Source of the DNA: Legionella micdadei
GTDB taxonomy: Bacteria; Pseudomonadota; Gammaproteobacteria; Legionellales; Legionellaceae
NCBI RefSeq assembly: GCF_000953635.1
Contig: NZ_LN614830.1
Span: forward strand, 2,719,001-2,783,000
DNA: 64,000 nt
Direction: 5' to 3'
Shown here one piece after another: positions 47,198 through 56,510 of the stretch (positions are counted from its first letter, which is position 1; each line of letters opens with the position of its first letter). A program made the position numbers and the translations under genes. A model generated the notes under the pieces. That model worked only from the letters and a program-made list of their open reading frames with translations. It was not told where the DNA came from and did not search any database.

Positions 47198-47761
47198 ATG
47201 AGTAGCCGATTAGTGATTGCTGTAGGAATCGTATCCTTCTCAGTAAATGCCATGGCTAGTGTACAATCGTACTATTGCCCGCAAAACCAGGGCTATATCA
47301 ACATCGGTATGACACCCGACCAAGTAATCGCTGCCTGCGGGCAACCACTTAGCCAACAACAATCCAATCAACCCGTGATGCAAAAAGTTCCGGTGCAACA
47401 ACTCATGTATAACAATGTGGGAAGTCCAACTGCATTTTATGGGGTATGGTCAATACCCACCGGCACCAGTGGTGGAGCCCAATTGCAAGTTAACATTGTT
47501 GATAATAAAGTCCAGTCAGTTAATATTAACGGCTCAGCAACCAACGCCTTTTCCGTTTGCGGGGGTACAAGTATTCAAGTGGGTGATCCAGCTTCTAAAG
47601 TTTACGGTGCCTGCGGTAGCCCGTCCGTGGTTAACAATACTTATATTAATCAACCGATACAATCTAACCAAAAACCACAAGTATGGATTTATCAACCCGG
47701 TGAATATCAATCGCCAATTACCTTGACATTTGTTAATGGCAAACTACAATCCATCGATTAA
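47198..47761 (+). CDS. Exported protein with two DUF2845-like units
   Basis: 187 aa with a signal peptide (cleavage likely after N-A-M-A). Two copies of a short unit follow: C-P-Q-N-Q-G-Y-I-N-I-G-M-T-P-x-x-V-I-x-A-C-G-x-P near residue 34 and a similar C-G-G-T-x-I-x-V-G-D-P-x-S-K-V-x-x-A-C-G-x-P near residue 124. Each has a Cys pair, and the motif resembles DUF2845. Chosen start ATG at 47198 (GGGA upstream) over a TTG at 47177. A role in the envelope is likely but unknown. Confidence 0.75.
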   Translation: MSSRLVIAVGIVSFSVNAMASVQSYYCPQNQGYINIGMTPDQVIAACGQPLSQQQSNQPVMQKVPVQQLMYNNVGSPTAFYGVWSIPTGTSGGAQLQVNIVDNKVQSVNINGSATNAFSVCGGTSIQVGDPASKVYGACGSPSVVNNTYINQPIQSNQKPQVWIYQPGEYQSPITLTFVNGKLQSID

Positions 47762-47781
47762 TTTCTAGTGTGGAATCAACT

Positions 47782-48084
47782 ATGAGTGCATCAATCGATG
47801 ATTTAACCATTGCTTATAGCGAAGACGGTACCGAAACAACAAAGGAGCTAGGAAAACATGTTTTATCTAAAGGCGCCTGGACGACAATTATGTTTCGCTA
47901 CCAAGATTGGGATAATAGCAAAAACGATTTTGGCCCAGTGAAATACTCTATTCGACGCTATCAAAAACGCAATAATCAGTATTGGATGAAATCGAAATTC
48001 AATATTTCCAGCGAAGAACAGGCACGAAAAATTATTGAAGTTTTGACAGAATGGCTAGCTCAGGACGAGTCTCAATCGGGTTAA
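47782..48084 (+). CDS. Conserved small hypothetical protein
   Basis: 100-aa soluble protein, charged and without membrane segment or signal. A W-T-T-I-M-F-R-Y-Q-D-W-D motif and a C-terminal helix (E-E-Q-A-R-K-I-I-E-V-L) are the ordered parts. The ATG at 47782 has GGAA upstream; a GTG at 47770 is possible. It follows the DUF2845-like gene by 20 bases and is probably co-transcribed. Confidence 0.65.
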   Translation: MSASIDDLTIAYSEDGTETTKELGKHVLSKGAWTTIMFRYQDWDNSKNDFGPVKYSIRRYQKRNNQYWMKSKFNISSEEQARKIIEVLTEWLAQDESQSG

Positions 48085-48173
48085 AGCCACTTTTAATGGT
48101 ATGAAACATCACATCCGTCCTCACGTCACGGCCGGGATGTTACGTTGAATCGGCAATATTTTGCATAAATATC

Positions 48174-48215
48174 CGGGCCGCGACCGTGAGGGAGCGGTTA
48201 TCAGCCTATATTCCC
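48174..48215 (+). repeat. Dispersed intergenic repeat, copy 2
   Basis: The core CGGGCCGCGACCGTGAGGGA matches the copy near 11579 with few differences, and CCTATAT follows at both sites. The element is inside the 218-base gap before the efflux adaptor. Confidence 0.5.
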
Positions 48216-48302
48216 ATCGTTTAAGCAATCGCAGCTTTTTTGAATCTTACCCCAAAGTGATTTATAATTTCCTGTTCTTCTATTCTAGGGGTGGCCTATT
48301 GC

Positions 48303-49355
48303 ATGAAAAATCGCTCAATTATCTTGCTTTTGACACTCTTGATCCTCTCGACTCTGGGTTATATCTATACTAGCCACCATAAAAAATCAAACTTAAATGG
48401 CAAGGAAGTGAAAGCTATCACGGTAGAGACCGCACCTGTTACTGAAAAAATTCTCGCTGAAAAATTTGAAACGCTAGGAAGCCTCGCCAGCACTGATAAC
48501 ATTGATATTAGCTCGGAATTGGCAGGACAAATTGCTGCCATCTATTTTACACCTGGTGCTTATGTTAAAAAAGGAACTCTGCTTATTCAATTGGATGATA
48601 CAGTATTAAAAAGCGAGTTAGCGAGTGCCAAAGCTAACCTAACTCTAAGTGAAACTAACTACATCCGCACCAAAGAATTAGCGAAACGAAGCCTCGCTTC
48701 AGAACAAGCTTTGGATAAGACACTGGCCGATTTGCAGGAAAAGGAAAATACCGTCAAAGTAAAACAGGCCCAGCTTGAAAAATTAAGCTTGCGTGCTCCC
48801 TTTTCAGGCACATTAGGCTCAAGGCAAGTGAGCGTTGGACAATACGTTAAAGTTGGGCAGCCGCTCGTTCGTTTAGTGGCCAACCAAAAATTGCGAGTAG
48901 AGTATAATTTGCCAGAGCGCTATTTACCAAAGCTCCATCTTGGACAGAAAGTTACCGTGCGTTCTGATGCCTTCCCCAATAAAACTTATATTGGCATAGT
49001 GAACTATATTGATCCTGCAGTCGATAAAGAAACCCGCACCATCGCAGTAGAAGCCTTAATTGATAACGTTGAACGCCTTTTGTCTGCAGGTTTATTCGTG
49101 CGCGTAAATCACCAATTTGGAGAAAGAAAAAAGCGCCTTCTTGTCCCAGAAGAAAGTTTAATTCCTACTATTAATGGCCAGAAAATTTTTGTCTTGCGAG
49201 GTAAAAAGGCTGTCGCAGTTCGAGTAAAAACCGGGGCCCATCACGCCTCAATGACCGAAATTTGTAGCGGACTTAATCCCAGCGATATTGTCATCATACG
49301 TGGCCAACATAAGCTGAAAGAAGGCAGTCGTGTTATTGATATTCGTAAAGGATAA
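48303..49355 (+). CDS. RND efflux membrane-fusion (adaptor) protein
   Basis: 350-aa periplasmic adaptor of an RND pump. An N-terminal membrane anchor (about 5-22) is followed by the barrel-sandwich hybrid (biotinyl-lipoyl) part with D-I-S-S-E-L-A-G-Q-I near 70, a coiled-coil hairpin (about 100-150), and beta-barrel and membrane-proximal domains. There is no lipobox. It starts at ATG 48303, behind AGGGG, 12 bases inside an open frame. The RND gene begins 5 bases after its stop. It is of the two-gene type that uses a separately encoded TolC. Confidence 0.9.
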   Translation: MKNRSIILLLTLLILSTLGYIYTSHHKKSNLNGKEVKAITVETAPVTEKILAEKFETLGSLASTDNIDISSELAGQIAAIYFTPGAYVKKGTLLIQLDDTVLKSELASAKANLTLSETNYIRTKELAKRSLASEQALDKTLADLQEKENTVKVKQAQLEKLSLRAPFSGTLGSRQVSVGQYVKVGQPLVRLVANQKLRVEYNLPERYLPKLHLGQKVTVRSDAFPNKTYIGIVNYIDPAVDKETRTIAVEALIDNVERLLSAGLFVRVNHQFGERKKRLLVPEESLIPTINGQKIFVLRGKKAVAVRVKTGAHHASMTEICSGLNPSDIVIIRGQHKLKEGSRVIDIRKG

Positions 49356-49360
49356 AGCTC

Positions 49361-52300
49361 ATGGTTAATTTTCCGGAACGATGTATCAAACGTCCTGTGT
49401 TCACGGTTGTTCTTACGCTCATTTTAGTCATTGCTGGTTTAATTAACTTTGGTAAATTACCGCTTAGGCACCTGCCTAACATCGATAAGCCGGTTGTCCA
49501 TGTTGCTACCGACTTTGATGGAGCAAGCCCCGAATTAGTAGAAAAAGAGATCACCATCCCTATAGAAAACGCGATCTCTGGCATCTCAGGGATTGACACA
49601 CTGCGCTCAACGAGCCTTCTCGGCAAGAGCCGAATCAACATTGATTTCCAACTCGGTATCGATATCAATGAAGCAGTCAACGATATTCGTAATAAGCTTT
49701 CTGCCCTTCAAGCAAAATTACCCAAAGACAGCCATCCTCCGACTGTCAGTAAAAATGATGCCGATGCCAATCCGGTAGCCGTTATTGGTTTTAACGATAA
49801 ATCAAAAACACCCCTTGAAATCACTGATTTCGTCACTCGTAATATCAAACCAGTCTTGCAAGAAATCAAAGGAGTTGGAGAAGTCATTTTTCATGGTGGA
49901 CGTGACTATGCGGTTAAAATTGCTCTAGATCCCGTAAGGATGGCTGCTCATCAAGTCACCGTTGCAGAGGTAAAAAATGCGCTTATGCAGCAAAACATCG
50001 ATGTTCCAAGCGGTCAAATTAAAAGTACTAACCGCTACTACACTGTCGTTACTCACGCGCGCTTGCAAGATGCGAAACACTTCTCAGATTTAGTGATCGC
50101 CCACCGCAACAATCAACTCATCCGCTTAGCCGAGATTGCTCGAATCACGGTCGGTAGTGAAAATGAAGATAACTTACTGCGTATTAACGGAAAACCAGCT
50201 GTTGGCCTCGCTATACTTGCCCAATCAACAGCTAATCCAGTTGAGGTTGCTGCAGCAGTTCATAAAACAATTGATTCTTTGAGCCAAAATCTTCCTCCTG
50301 GTTTTAATATTCAATTTGTTTTTGATTCTACCCGCTACATTCAACAATCCATTCACGAGGTCTATAAAACTTTTGTAGAAGCAGTTTTGTTTGTCGGCCT
50401 GGTGGTTTTTCTTTTTCTAGGGAATCTACGCGCAGCCATTATTCCCATCATCACAATTCCTATCTGCCTGGTAAGCGCTTTTTGGCCTATGTACCTACTA
50501 GGATTTGAACTGAATACCCTAACCCTTTTGGCAATGGTTTTGGCCATTGGGCTTGTGGTTGATGATGCCATTGTCGTCCTTGAAAACTGCCATCGTCATA
50601 TGCAAGCAGGGCTAAGTCCTGTGCAAGCGGCAATCAAAGGATCCAATGAAATTGTTTTTGTAGTCTTAGCAATGACAATCACTTTGGCCGCAGTTTATGC
50701 CCCTATGGGATTTGTTGCTGGTTTTACAGGAAAATTATTCCTCCAGTTTGGTACCACCCTGGCTCTAAGCGTCGTTATCTCAGGAATTGTCGCCCTCAGC
50801 TTATCACCAATGATGTGCTCAAAATTACTCAAGCATGAAGACGGGCGCTATAGCCGTTGGTTAGATCAACAATTTGATAAATTAAGCTCCCGTTATCAGC
50901 AAAGTCTAAATTTTGCTCTTAATCACCCAAGGCGGTTATCCATTCTATTGTTATTCTCTTGTTTACTAGGTCTTTTTTGCTACTTTCATTTGGGTGCAGA
51001 ACTTGCGCCCATCGAGGATCAATCCTATATCATGGGTCCAATTTCCTCACCCACTAACTCGAGCACCAATTACACGGATCAGTATAGCCGCGAACTTGAG
51101 GCCATCTATGAAACCATCCCCGAAAAAGCCGCTTATCTTACCTCAGTAAAGCCTAATTCAGCATTCACTTTATTAAAACTCGTTCCGTGGGACAAACGTC
51201 ATCGTTCACAAAAAGAAATCAGCAATGAACTGAGTGATAAGATGCAAAGAATTACCGGTGTTAGCGTCTTTCCTGTTAGCCCTAACCCCTTTGGCCACCG
51301 AGGAGGCACTAATAGTCAGTTCAGTGTAGCGCTTTTAGGAAACAGCTCTTACCTCAAGTTAAATGATATCAGCAGTGAGATCGTAAAAGCGTTATCAGAT
51401 GATCCGCGTTTAAGGCATGTCAAAAATAATTTAGCCCTTGATAGCGAGCAGGTGGATATTGAAATTGATCGTCAATTAGCTGCTGATTTAGACGTCAATT
51501 TGGCAGATGTCGCTGAACTACTTTCAACGATGCTTGGCGGAAGCAATCCTGTCAATTACAATTTCGATGGCCAGTCCTATAAAGTCATATTACAACTTCA
51601 ACAAGCCGATCGGCGTGATGTATCCGTGCTAAATAAGCTTTATGTTGAAAGCGGCCGGGGTCGCATGATTCCACTGTCTACTCTCATTCAAATTAAAAAC
51701 ACGATAGGGCCTGACAGCCTCCCCCACTTAAATCGTATGCGCGCAGCCAACATCAGTGCAGAATTAACACCAGGTGCCCGACTTAATGAAGTCATTAAAG
51801 ACGTCAAAACGCTTTTAAAAGAAAAACTCCCTGATGATATTCAATATCGCTTTATTGGGGCGGTTAAAGACTATATCGAATCATCGAACAATAGCTTATA
51901 TGCTTTCTTACTAGCCTTATTGTTCATCTATCTTGTACTTGCTGCCCAATTTGAAAGTTTTATTGATCCCCTAATCGTCCTTTTCAGCGTCCCCTTGTGC
52001 CTAGTTGGTGCGATATCTGCACTTTATTTGTTCGGGGAAAATTTATCCATTTATACCAATATTGGTATGGTTACGTTAATTGGCCTTATCACTAAACATG
52101 GGATTATGATCACTGAGTTTGCTAATCATCAAATTAAGTTAGGGTGCAACAAACGAGAAGCCATTATAAAAAGTGCACGCATCCGTTTACGTCCTATTTT
52201 AATGACCACCCTCGCCATGATCCTAGGTGCCCTGCCTTTAGCTTTAGCATCCGGAGCCGGGGGGGAAAGCCGACAGCAATTAGGACTAGTTATTATGAGT

Positions 52301-52423
52301 GGCATGATGGTTGGAACGTTTTTTTCTTTATACATTGTTCCGCTTGCTTATTTAGCGATCTCAAGAAAGCGCATCAAGCTCACAGCAAACGAAAGTTCGA
52401 TGGCCCCTGCTTCATTGTCTTAA
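49361..52423 (+). CDS. RND efflux pump permease (HAE1/AcrB-like)
   Basis: 1020-aa proton-driven multidrug-type exporter with 12 membrane helices and two large periplasmic loops. The start K-R-P-V-F-T-V-V-L-T is typical. TM4 carries G-L-V-V-D-D-A-I-V-V-L-E-N with the two proton-relay Asp; the TM10 Lys region and the G-x-x-x-x-G-x-x-x-P funnel are recognisable. Substrate is unknown: AcrB/MexF-like proteins carry hydrophobic drugs, and this branch also includes MdtB-like proteins. A TolC gene is not in the window. An inner-membrane acyltransferase gene follows 152 bases later. Confidence 0.92.
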   Translation: MVNFPERCIKRPVFTVVLTLILVIAGLINFGKLPLRHLPNIDKPVVHVATDFDGASPELVEKEITIPIENAISGISGIDTLRSTSLLGKSRINIDFQLGIDINEAVNDIRNKLSALQAKLPKDSHPPTVSKNDADANPVAVIGFNDKSKTPLEITDFVTRNIKPVLQEIKGVGEVIFHGGRDYAVKIALDPVRMAAHQVTVAEVKNALMQQNIDVPSGQIKSTNRYYTVVTHARLQDAKHFSDLVIAHRNNQLIRLAEIARITVGSENEDNLLRINGKPAVGLAILAQSTANPVEVAAAVHKTIDSLSQNLPPGFNIQFVFDSTRYIQQSIHEVYKTFVEAVLFVGLVVFLFLGNLRAAIIPIITIPICLVSAFWPMYLLGFELNTLTLLAMVLAIGLVVDDAIVVLENCHRHMQAGLSPVQAAIKGSNEIVFVVLAMTITLAAVYAPMGFVAGFTGKLFLQFGTTLALSVVISGIVALSLSPMMCSKLLKHEDGRYSRWLDQQFDKLSSRYQQSLNFALNHPRRLSILLLFSCLLGLFCYFHLGAELAPIEDQSYIMGPISSPTNSSTNYTDQYSRELEAIYETIPEKAAYLTSVKPNSAFTLLKLVPWDKRHRSQKEISNELSDKMQRITGVSVFPVSPNPFGHRGGTNSQFSVALLGNSSYLKLNDISSEIVKALSDDPRLRHVKNNLALDSEQVDIEIDRQLAADLDVNLADVAELLSTMLGGSNPVNYNFDGQSYKVILQLQQADRRDVSVLNKLYVESGRGRMIPLSTLIQIKNTIGPDSLPHLNRMRAANISAELTPGARLNEVIKDVKTLLKEKLPDDIQYRFIGAVKDYIESSNNSLYAFLLALLFIYLVLAAQFESFIDPLIVLFSVPLCLVGAISALYLFGENLSIYTNIGMVTLIGLITKHGIMITEFANHQIKLGCNKREAIIKSARIRLRPILMTTLAMILGALPLALASGAGGESRQQLGLVIMSGMMVGTFFSLYIVPLAYLAISRKRIKLTANESSMAPASLS

Positions 52424-52575
52424 CCCCAAGCGGTTCATTTTGTTCAATTTTCATCCTAATTGAAAATTCCCTCAATTGAAGAGATAATGCAGCTAGACTA
52501 AATCATTCCGCTCCGAACAAGGCCATTCCTTAAGCAGGAGCCGAACACTTACAAACCACTCTATTGGATTCATAA

Positions 52576-54585
52576 ATGGTTTCATCTCATCCAAAATATC
52601 GTCCAGACATTGACGGATTACGTGCAATAGCAGTTCTCTCGGTCGTCGGCTTTCACGCCTTCCCAAGTTTACTTAAAGGCGGATTTATTGGGGTCGATAT
52701 TTTTTTTGTCATTTCGGGCTTTCTAATTTCATCAATCATTTTCGGCAGTTTAGAGCAAAATAACTTTAAAATTACGGAATTTTACAGTCGGCGCATAAGA
52801 CGTATCTTCCCCGCCCTTTTGCTCGTTTTACTCACCTGTTATTTATTAGGCTGGTTTGCCTTGTTTGCAAATGAATACAGGCAATTGGGCAAACATATTT
52901 TCAGTGGCGCAAGCTTTATTTCTAATATTACCTTGTGGACTGAAAGCGGTTACTTTGATAATTCAGCTGAAACAAAACCGTTATTGCATCTTTGGTCCCT
53001 CGGTATTGAGGAACAATTTTATATCATTTGGCCATTATTGCTGTATTTCGCGTGGAAGCGAAAAATGAGTATCTTATCGCTCGTAATTGCTGTCTGTTTT
53101 ATTTCATTTGCATTAAATGTAGGCAGAGTGCATCACGATGTGATTGGGGCGTTTTATGCCCCGCAAACTCGTTTTTGGGAATTATTGCTTGGTTCTCTTT
53201 TAGCCTATCTTACCCTTTATCCTCAAAAATATTGGGCCGTTTTAAACAAACTTAACCTGAAACTCAAAAAACCTATCGCCCAAACCCTTAATGCCAATCT
53301 TCTGATTTCTCCCAACATGCGCTCAGCTTTTGGTGGAATTTTAATTATCCTTGGTATTTTGTTTATCATAAAAGAGCGCGCTTTTCCGGGATGGTGGGCA
53401 TTATTACCATGTAGTGGCGCGGTTTTAATTATTTCAGCAGGCCCGAATACTTGGTTAAATCGCAAGATCCTTTCGAATAAAATATTAGTATGGTTTGGGT
53501 TAATCAGTTTTCCTTTATACCTCTGGCACTGGCCCCTTTTATCTTTTGCGCGCATCGTGGAGAGTCAAGTTCCTTCACCTAAAATTCGACTTTTCATAGT
53601 TCTGGTTTCTATTATACTAGCCTGGTTAACTTTCGAACTAATTGAAAAACCGATCCGCCGACATGGACAGAAGAAGATCGTTATAGCCCTTTTTATGTCG
53701 ATGGTAATGGTAGGATTGATTGGTTTTTACTGCTATAAACAAAATGGTTTTTTAACTCGACCACTCGTGAAGAATACTGAAAAAGCCTATTCCCAATTTG
53801 TAGGACCCCTATGGAAATATACACAAAATGACACCTGCCTAAAGCGTTTTCCTTTTGCCGAGGCTAAGGATTACACTTGGTGGTTTTGCATGCTAACCAA
53901 AGATGAAAAACCTAACCTAATATTATTGGGTGATAGCCTAGCTAACCAACTCTATGCAGGACTTTCTCAAAACAGTGTCTTTTCAAAATACAATATCCTT
54001 TCCATTGGCACTTGCGACCCTGCCGAAGTAGATCAATCAAAATTAACAAAAAATTACACTCGCTCACCTTGCTCAGGTGATCGTCAACTTCATCAACAAG
54101 AATTGATAAACCACATCATAGAAAAAAATGCGGATTCACTGAAATATGCTATCTTAAGTTTAGGTGGAAGTGTCAGCGATTCAGACTATATTTTACGTTT
54201 AAAAAGAAGAGTTGATTTTTTAGAGAAAAATCACCTGAAAGTCATCATCTTCATGAGGCCTCTTTCATTTACTACAAACATTCAAAAATGTTTTCCCAGA
54301 CCCTTTAGCTCTACTCCTCCAGCAAAATGTGAATTCAACGCTGCACAGCGAGAAGAAATTAAAACTCTTTTTAAACCGCTTAGGGAATATTTTGCAAAAT
54401 CAAATCCACAAGTAATCTTCTTTGATCAAAACGATTTGTTTTGTAGTAATGGAAAATGTTCAATGGTACGCAATGGCATGCCGCTCATGAGAGACGATGT
54501 CCACATTTCTGAATATGCCAGCATTAAAGTATCCAAGCTTTTTGCTAAATGGGCAGCTAAACATGTGCCAGAGATGATCGGCTGA
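52576..54585 (+). CDS. Acyltransferase 3 / SGNH fusion protein (OafA/YrhL type)
   Basis: 669 aa. The N-terminal half is the acyltransferase-3 membrane domain with about 10 helices; the start Y-R-P-D-I-D-G-L-R-A-I-A-V and the G-V-D-I-F-F-V-I-S-G-F-L-I segment are classical. After about residue 390 comes a periplasmic SGNH domain with a G-D-S-L motif. Such proteins O-acetylate LPS O-antigen, peptidoglycan or capsule. The substrate cannot be told. Starts at ATG with weak Shine-Dalgarno. Confidence 0.9.
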   Translation: MVSSHPKYRPDIDGLRAIAVLSVVGFHAFPSLLKGGFIGVDIFFVISGFLISSIIFGSLEQNNFKITEFYSRRIRRIFPALLLVLLTCYLLGWFALFANEYRQLGKHIFSGASFISNITLWTESGYFDNSAETKPLLHLWSLGIEEQFYIIWPLLLYFAWKRKMSILSLVIAVCFISFALNVGRVHHDVIGAFYAPQTRFWELLLGSLLAYLTLYPQKYWAVLNKLNLKLKKPIAQTLNANLLISPNMRSAFGGILIILGILFIIKERAFPGWWALLPCSGAVLIISAGPNTWLNRKILSNKILVWFGLISFPLYLWHWPLLSFARIVESQVPSPKIRLFIVLVSIILAWLTFELIEKPIRRHGQKKIVIALFMSMVMVGLIGFYCYKQNGFLTRPLVKNTEKAYSQFVGPLWKYTQNDTCLKRFPFAEAKDYTWWFCMLTKDEKPNLILLGDSLANQLYAGLSQNSVFSKYNILSIGTCDPAEVDQSKLTKNYTRSPCSGDRQLHQQELINHIIEKNADSLKYAILSLGGSVSDSDYILRLKRRVDFLEKNHLKVIIFMRPLSFTTNIQKCFPRPFSSTPPAKCEFNAAQREEIKTLFKPLREYFAKSNPQVIFFDQNDLFCSNGKCSMVRNGMPLMRDDVHISEYASIKVSKLFAKWAAKHVPEMIG

Positions 54586-54925
54586 TGGATTTATTATCAT
54601 TCAAAGTATGCTTGAACGAAGGGTATGGTCATTTTGAGGCAGGTTTGCACGAAAATAATGCTGCATAAAGGCATATGCACCAAGTAAAGCTGTTCTGTGA
54701 ATAGGCATTGAACGCTAACGATCCATTTTAACCCTTCGGGCAAACAAACTTGTCCCGCTGCTTACAAATTGACACCCCACCTAACTCGGTACACATAAAA
54801 ATTTTAATAAATTGAATATCCTCAAAATAAATCTAAAATTAATAATGTGGTTCGCCTAATGTTAATTATATTTACGCATAATAGGTAGAAAAATACGATT
54901 ACCGCTTCATTATATCTAAGGAAAA
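54586..54925. other. Intergenic region before the adenylate cyclase gene
   Basis: 340 AT-rich bases with no gene found. It should contain the cyclase promoter, but no convincing pair was seen. AAGGAAAA just before 54926 is the ribosome site. Confidence 0.5.
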
Positions 54926-56329
54926 ATGATGCGCCGTTTTCATTTCAAGCAAGATTACTTATTGGTTTTTTTCTTCATTGGATTAATTTTCCTTGTTATT
55001 GCTTTGCTTGGTTGCCTGTTATGGTTGAAATATCTCTCTGCTCTCCAAGTTGAAAGCAGTAACGAACGGTATGAATCTTATCGAATTGCCCAGGAACTCA
55101 GAACATCATCAGACGATTTGACAAAAATGGTACGTCTATACGTGGTAACAGGGGATAAGACGTACCTTAATCATTATAATGAAATTCTTTCCATACGTAA
55201 TGGTACGAGTCCGCGTCCTCAAGACTACGATACCGTCTACTGGGATCTAGTGGTGGACGATAAAAGGCCGAGACCATTCGGAAAACCCAAATCATTAGTC
55301 CAGATGATGATCGATCGCGGTTTTTCTCTCCAAGAATTTGATCTATTAAGGCAAGCACAAGAATTGAGTAATGAGCTTACTAAAATTGAAATCAAAGCAA
55401 TGAATGCTGCGCAAGGTAAGTTTGATGATGGGACTGGTAAATATACCCTCCATGGAGCACCTGATAAAAACCTTGCGATCAATTTGGTTTTTGGCAAGGA
55501 ATACATGGAAGCAAAATCAAAAATTATGGCACCCATACAGTCGTTTATAGAAGAAGTAATTGATAGGACCACAAAAAGAAATGAGCAGCTTTCGCGCGAA
55601 ATTACTCAAGTCATTTCTATTGCCATTATTCTTGCCGTGCTGTCCACTATTTTTATGTTAATTTCAATCAGTAAAGCATTACATAGGATTTCAAGGACTG
55701 CCAAAGAAAATGAACTGCTTCTTCTAAATATCCTCCCTTCTGCGGTTGCAGAACGACTCAAAAAAGGTGAAAAAATTATTGCTGATGAGTACCCGCAAGC
55801 CAGTGTTCTTTTCTGTGACATCGTCGGTTTTACAGCCTTGATGGTTAAAATGGGTACTAGCAAGATGTTTGATATTCTAGGACATCTCTTTGACGAGTTT
55901 GATGATCTAGCGCAAAAATATGGTGTCGAAAAGATTAAAACAATTGGTGATTCTTACATGGCTGCTGCAGGAATTCCTGAACCCACCGCAGATCATGCTT
56001 TTCGCATCGCTGATTTTGCACTCGCTATTAGGGATAAAGCGAAAGAGTTTGCTCAACTTTATAAGATAGAATTACAAGTCCGCATTGGGATGACTTGTGG
56101 AGCAGTGATAGCAGGAGTGATTGGACACAGGAAAATCATCTACGATGTTTGGGGGGATGTGGTCAACACAGCAAGCCGTATGGAAGCAACCAATATTCCG
56201 GGAGAAATTCAGATCACCGAAAAAATGGCTTTACTGCTTGAAGAGCAGTTTATCATTGAAGAAAGGGATGAGATTGAAGTAAAAGGAAAAGGTAAAATGC
56301 GTACCTATTTTATTAAAGGACGTCGGTAG
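54926..56329 (+). CDS. Class III adenylate cyclase with periplasmic sensor
   Basis: 467-aa membrane-bound cyclase. TM1 is about residues 11-35, an extracytoplasmic sensor about 36-225, TM2 about 228-250, then a short linker (T-A-K-E-N-E-L-L-L-L-N-I-L-P) and the cyclase domain about 285-467. All class III residues are present: metal ligands D298 and D342, specificity Lys338 and Asp407 (Y-D-V-W-G), and N414/R418. The Lys/Asp pair indicates ATP rather than GTP as substrate. The sensor is not a recognised family. Legionella genomes carry several such cyclases. Confidence 0.92.
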   Translation: MMRRFHFKQDYLLVFFFIGLIFLVIALLGCLLWLKYLSALQVESSNERYESYRIAQELRTSSDDLTKMVRLYVVTGDKTYLNHYNEILSIRNGTSPRPQDYDTVYWDLVVDDKRPRPFGKPKSLVQMMIDRGFSLQEFDLLRQAQELSNELTKIEIKAMNAAQGKFDDGTGKYTLHGAPDKNLAINLVFGKEYMEAKSKIMAPIQSFIEEVIDRTTKRNEQLSREITQVISIAIILAVLSTIFMLISISKALHRISRTAKENELLLLNILPSAVAERLKKGEKIIADEYPQASVLFCDIVGFTALMVKMGTSKMFDILGHLFDEFDDLAQKYGVEKIKTIGDSYMAAAGIPEPTADHAFRIADFALAIRDKAKEFAQLYKIELQVRIGMTCGAVIAGVIGHRKIIYDVWGDVVNTASRMEATNIPGEIQITEKMALLLEEQFIIEERDEIEVKGKGKMRTYFIKGRR

Positions 56330-56372
56330 TCTTTTTGTGGGGTTCACGCCACTGACCGGACAAGGTGAGATC

Positions 56373-56427
56373 CGTAATAACAGCTGCCCTGAATTAAATT
56401 GATTTTCCAAAGACAGCTGCTATTACG
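56373..56427. repeat. Inverted repeat between cyclase and ahcY
   Basis: CGTAATAACAGCTG (56373-56386) and CAGCTGCTATTACG (56414-56427) pair over 14 bases with one mismatch. A GTTTGACCAAAC motif is repeated directly a little later (56448-56497). It sits between convergent genes and may act as a terminator; the loop is 27 bases. Confidence 0.45.
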
Positions 56428-56510
56428 AATAATCCTCCGTTTGACCAAACCGTTTAACCAAACACCTAAATCTTATTTAACTCTTTGACCAAACGGAACC
56501 TAGTCAACTT

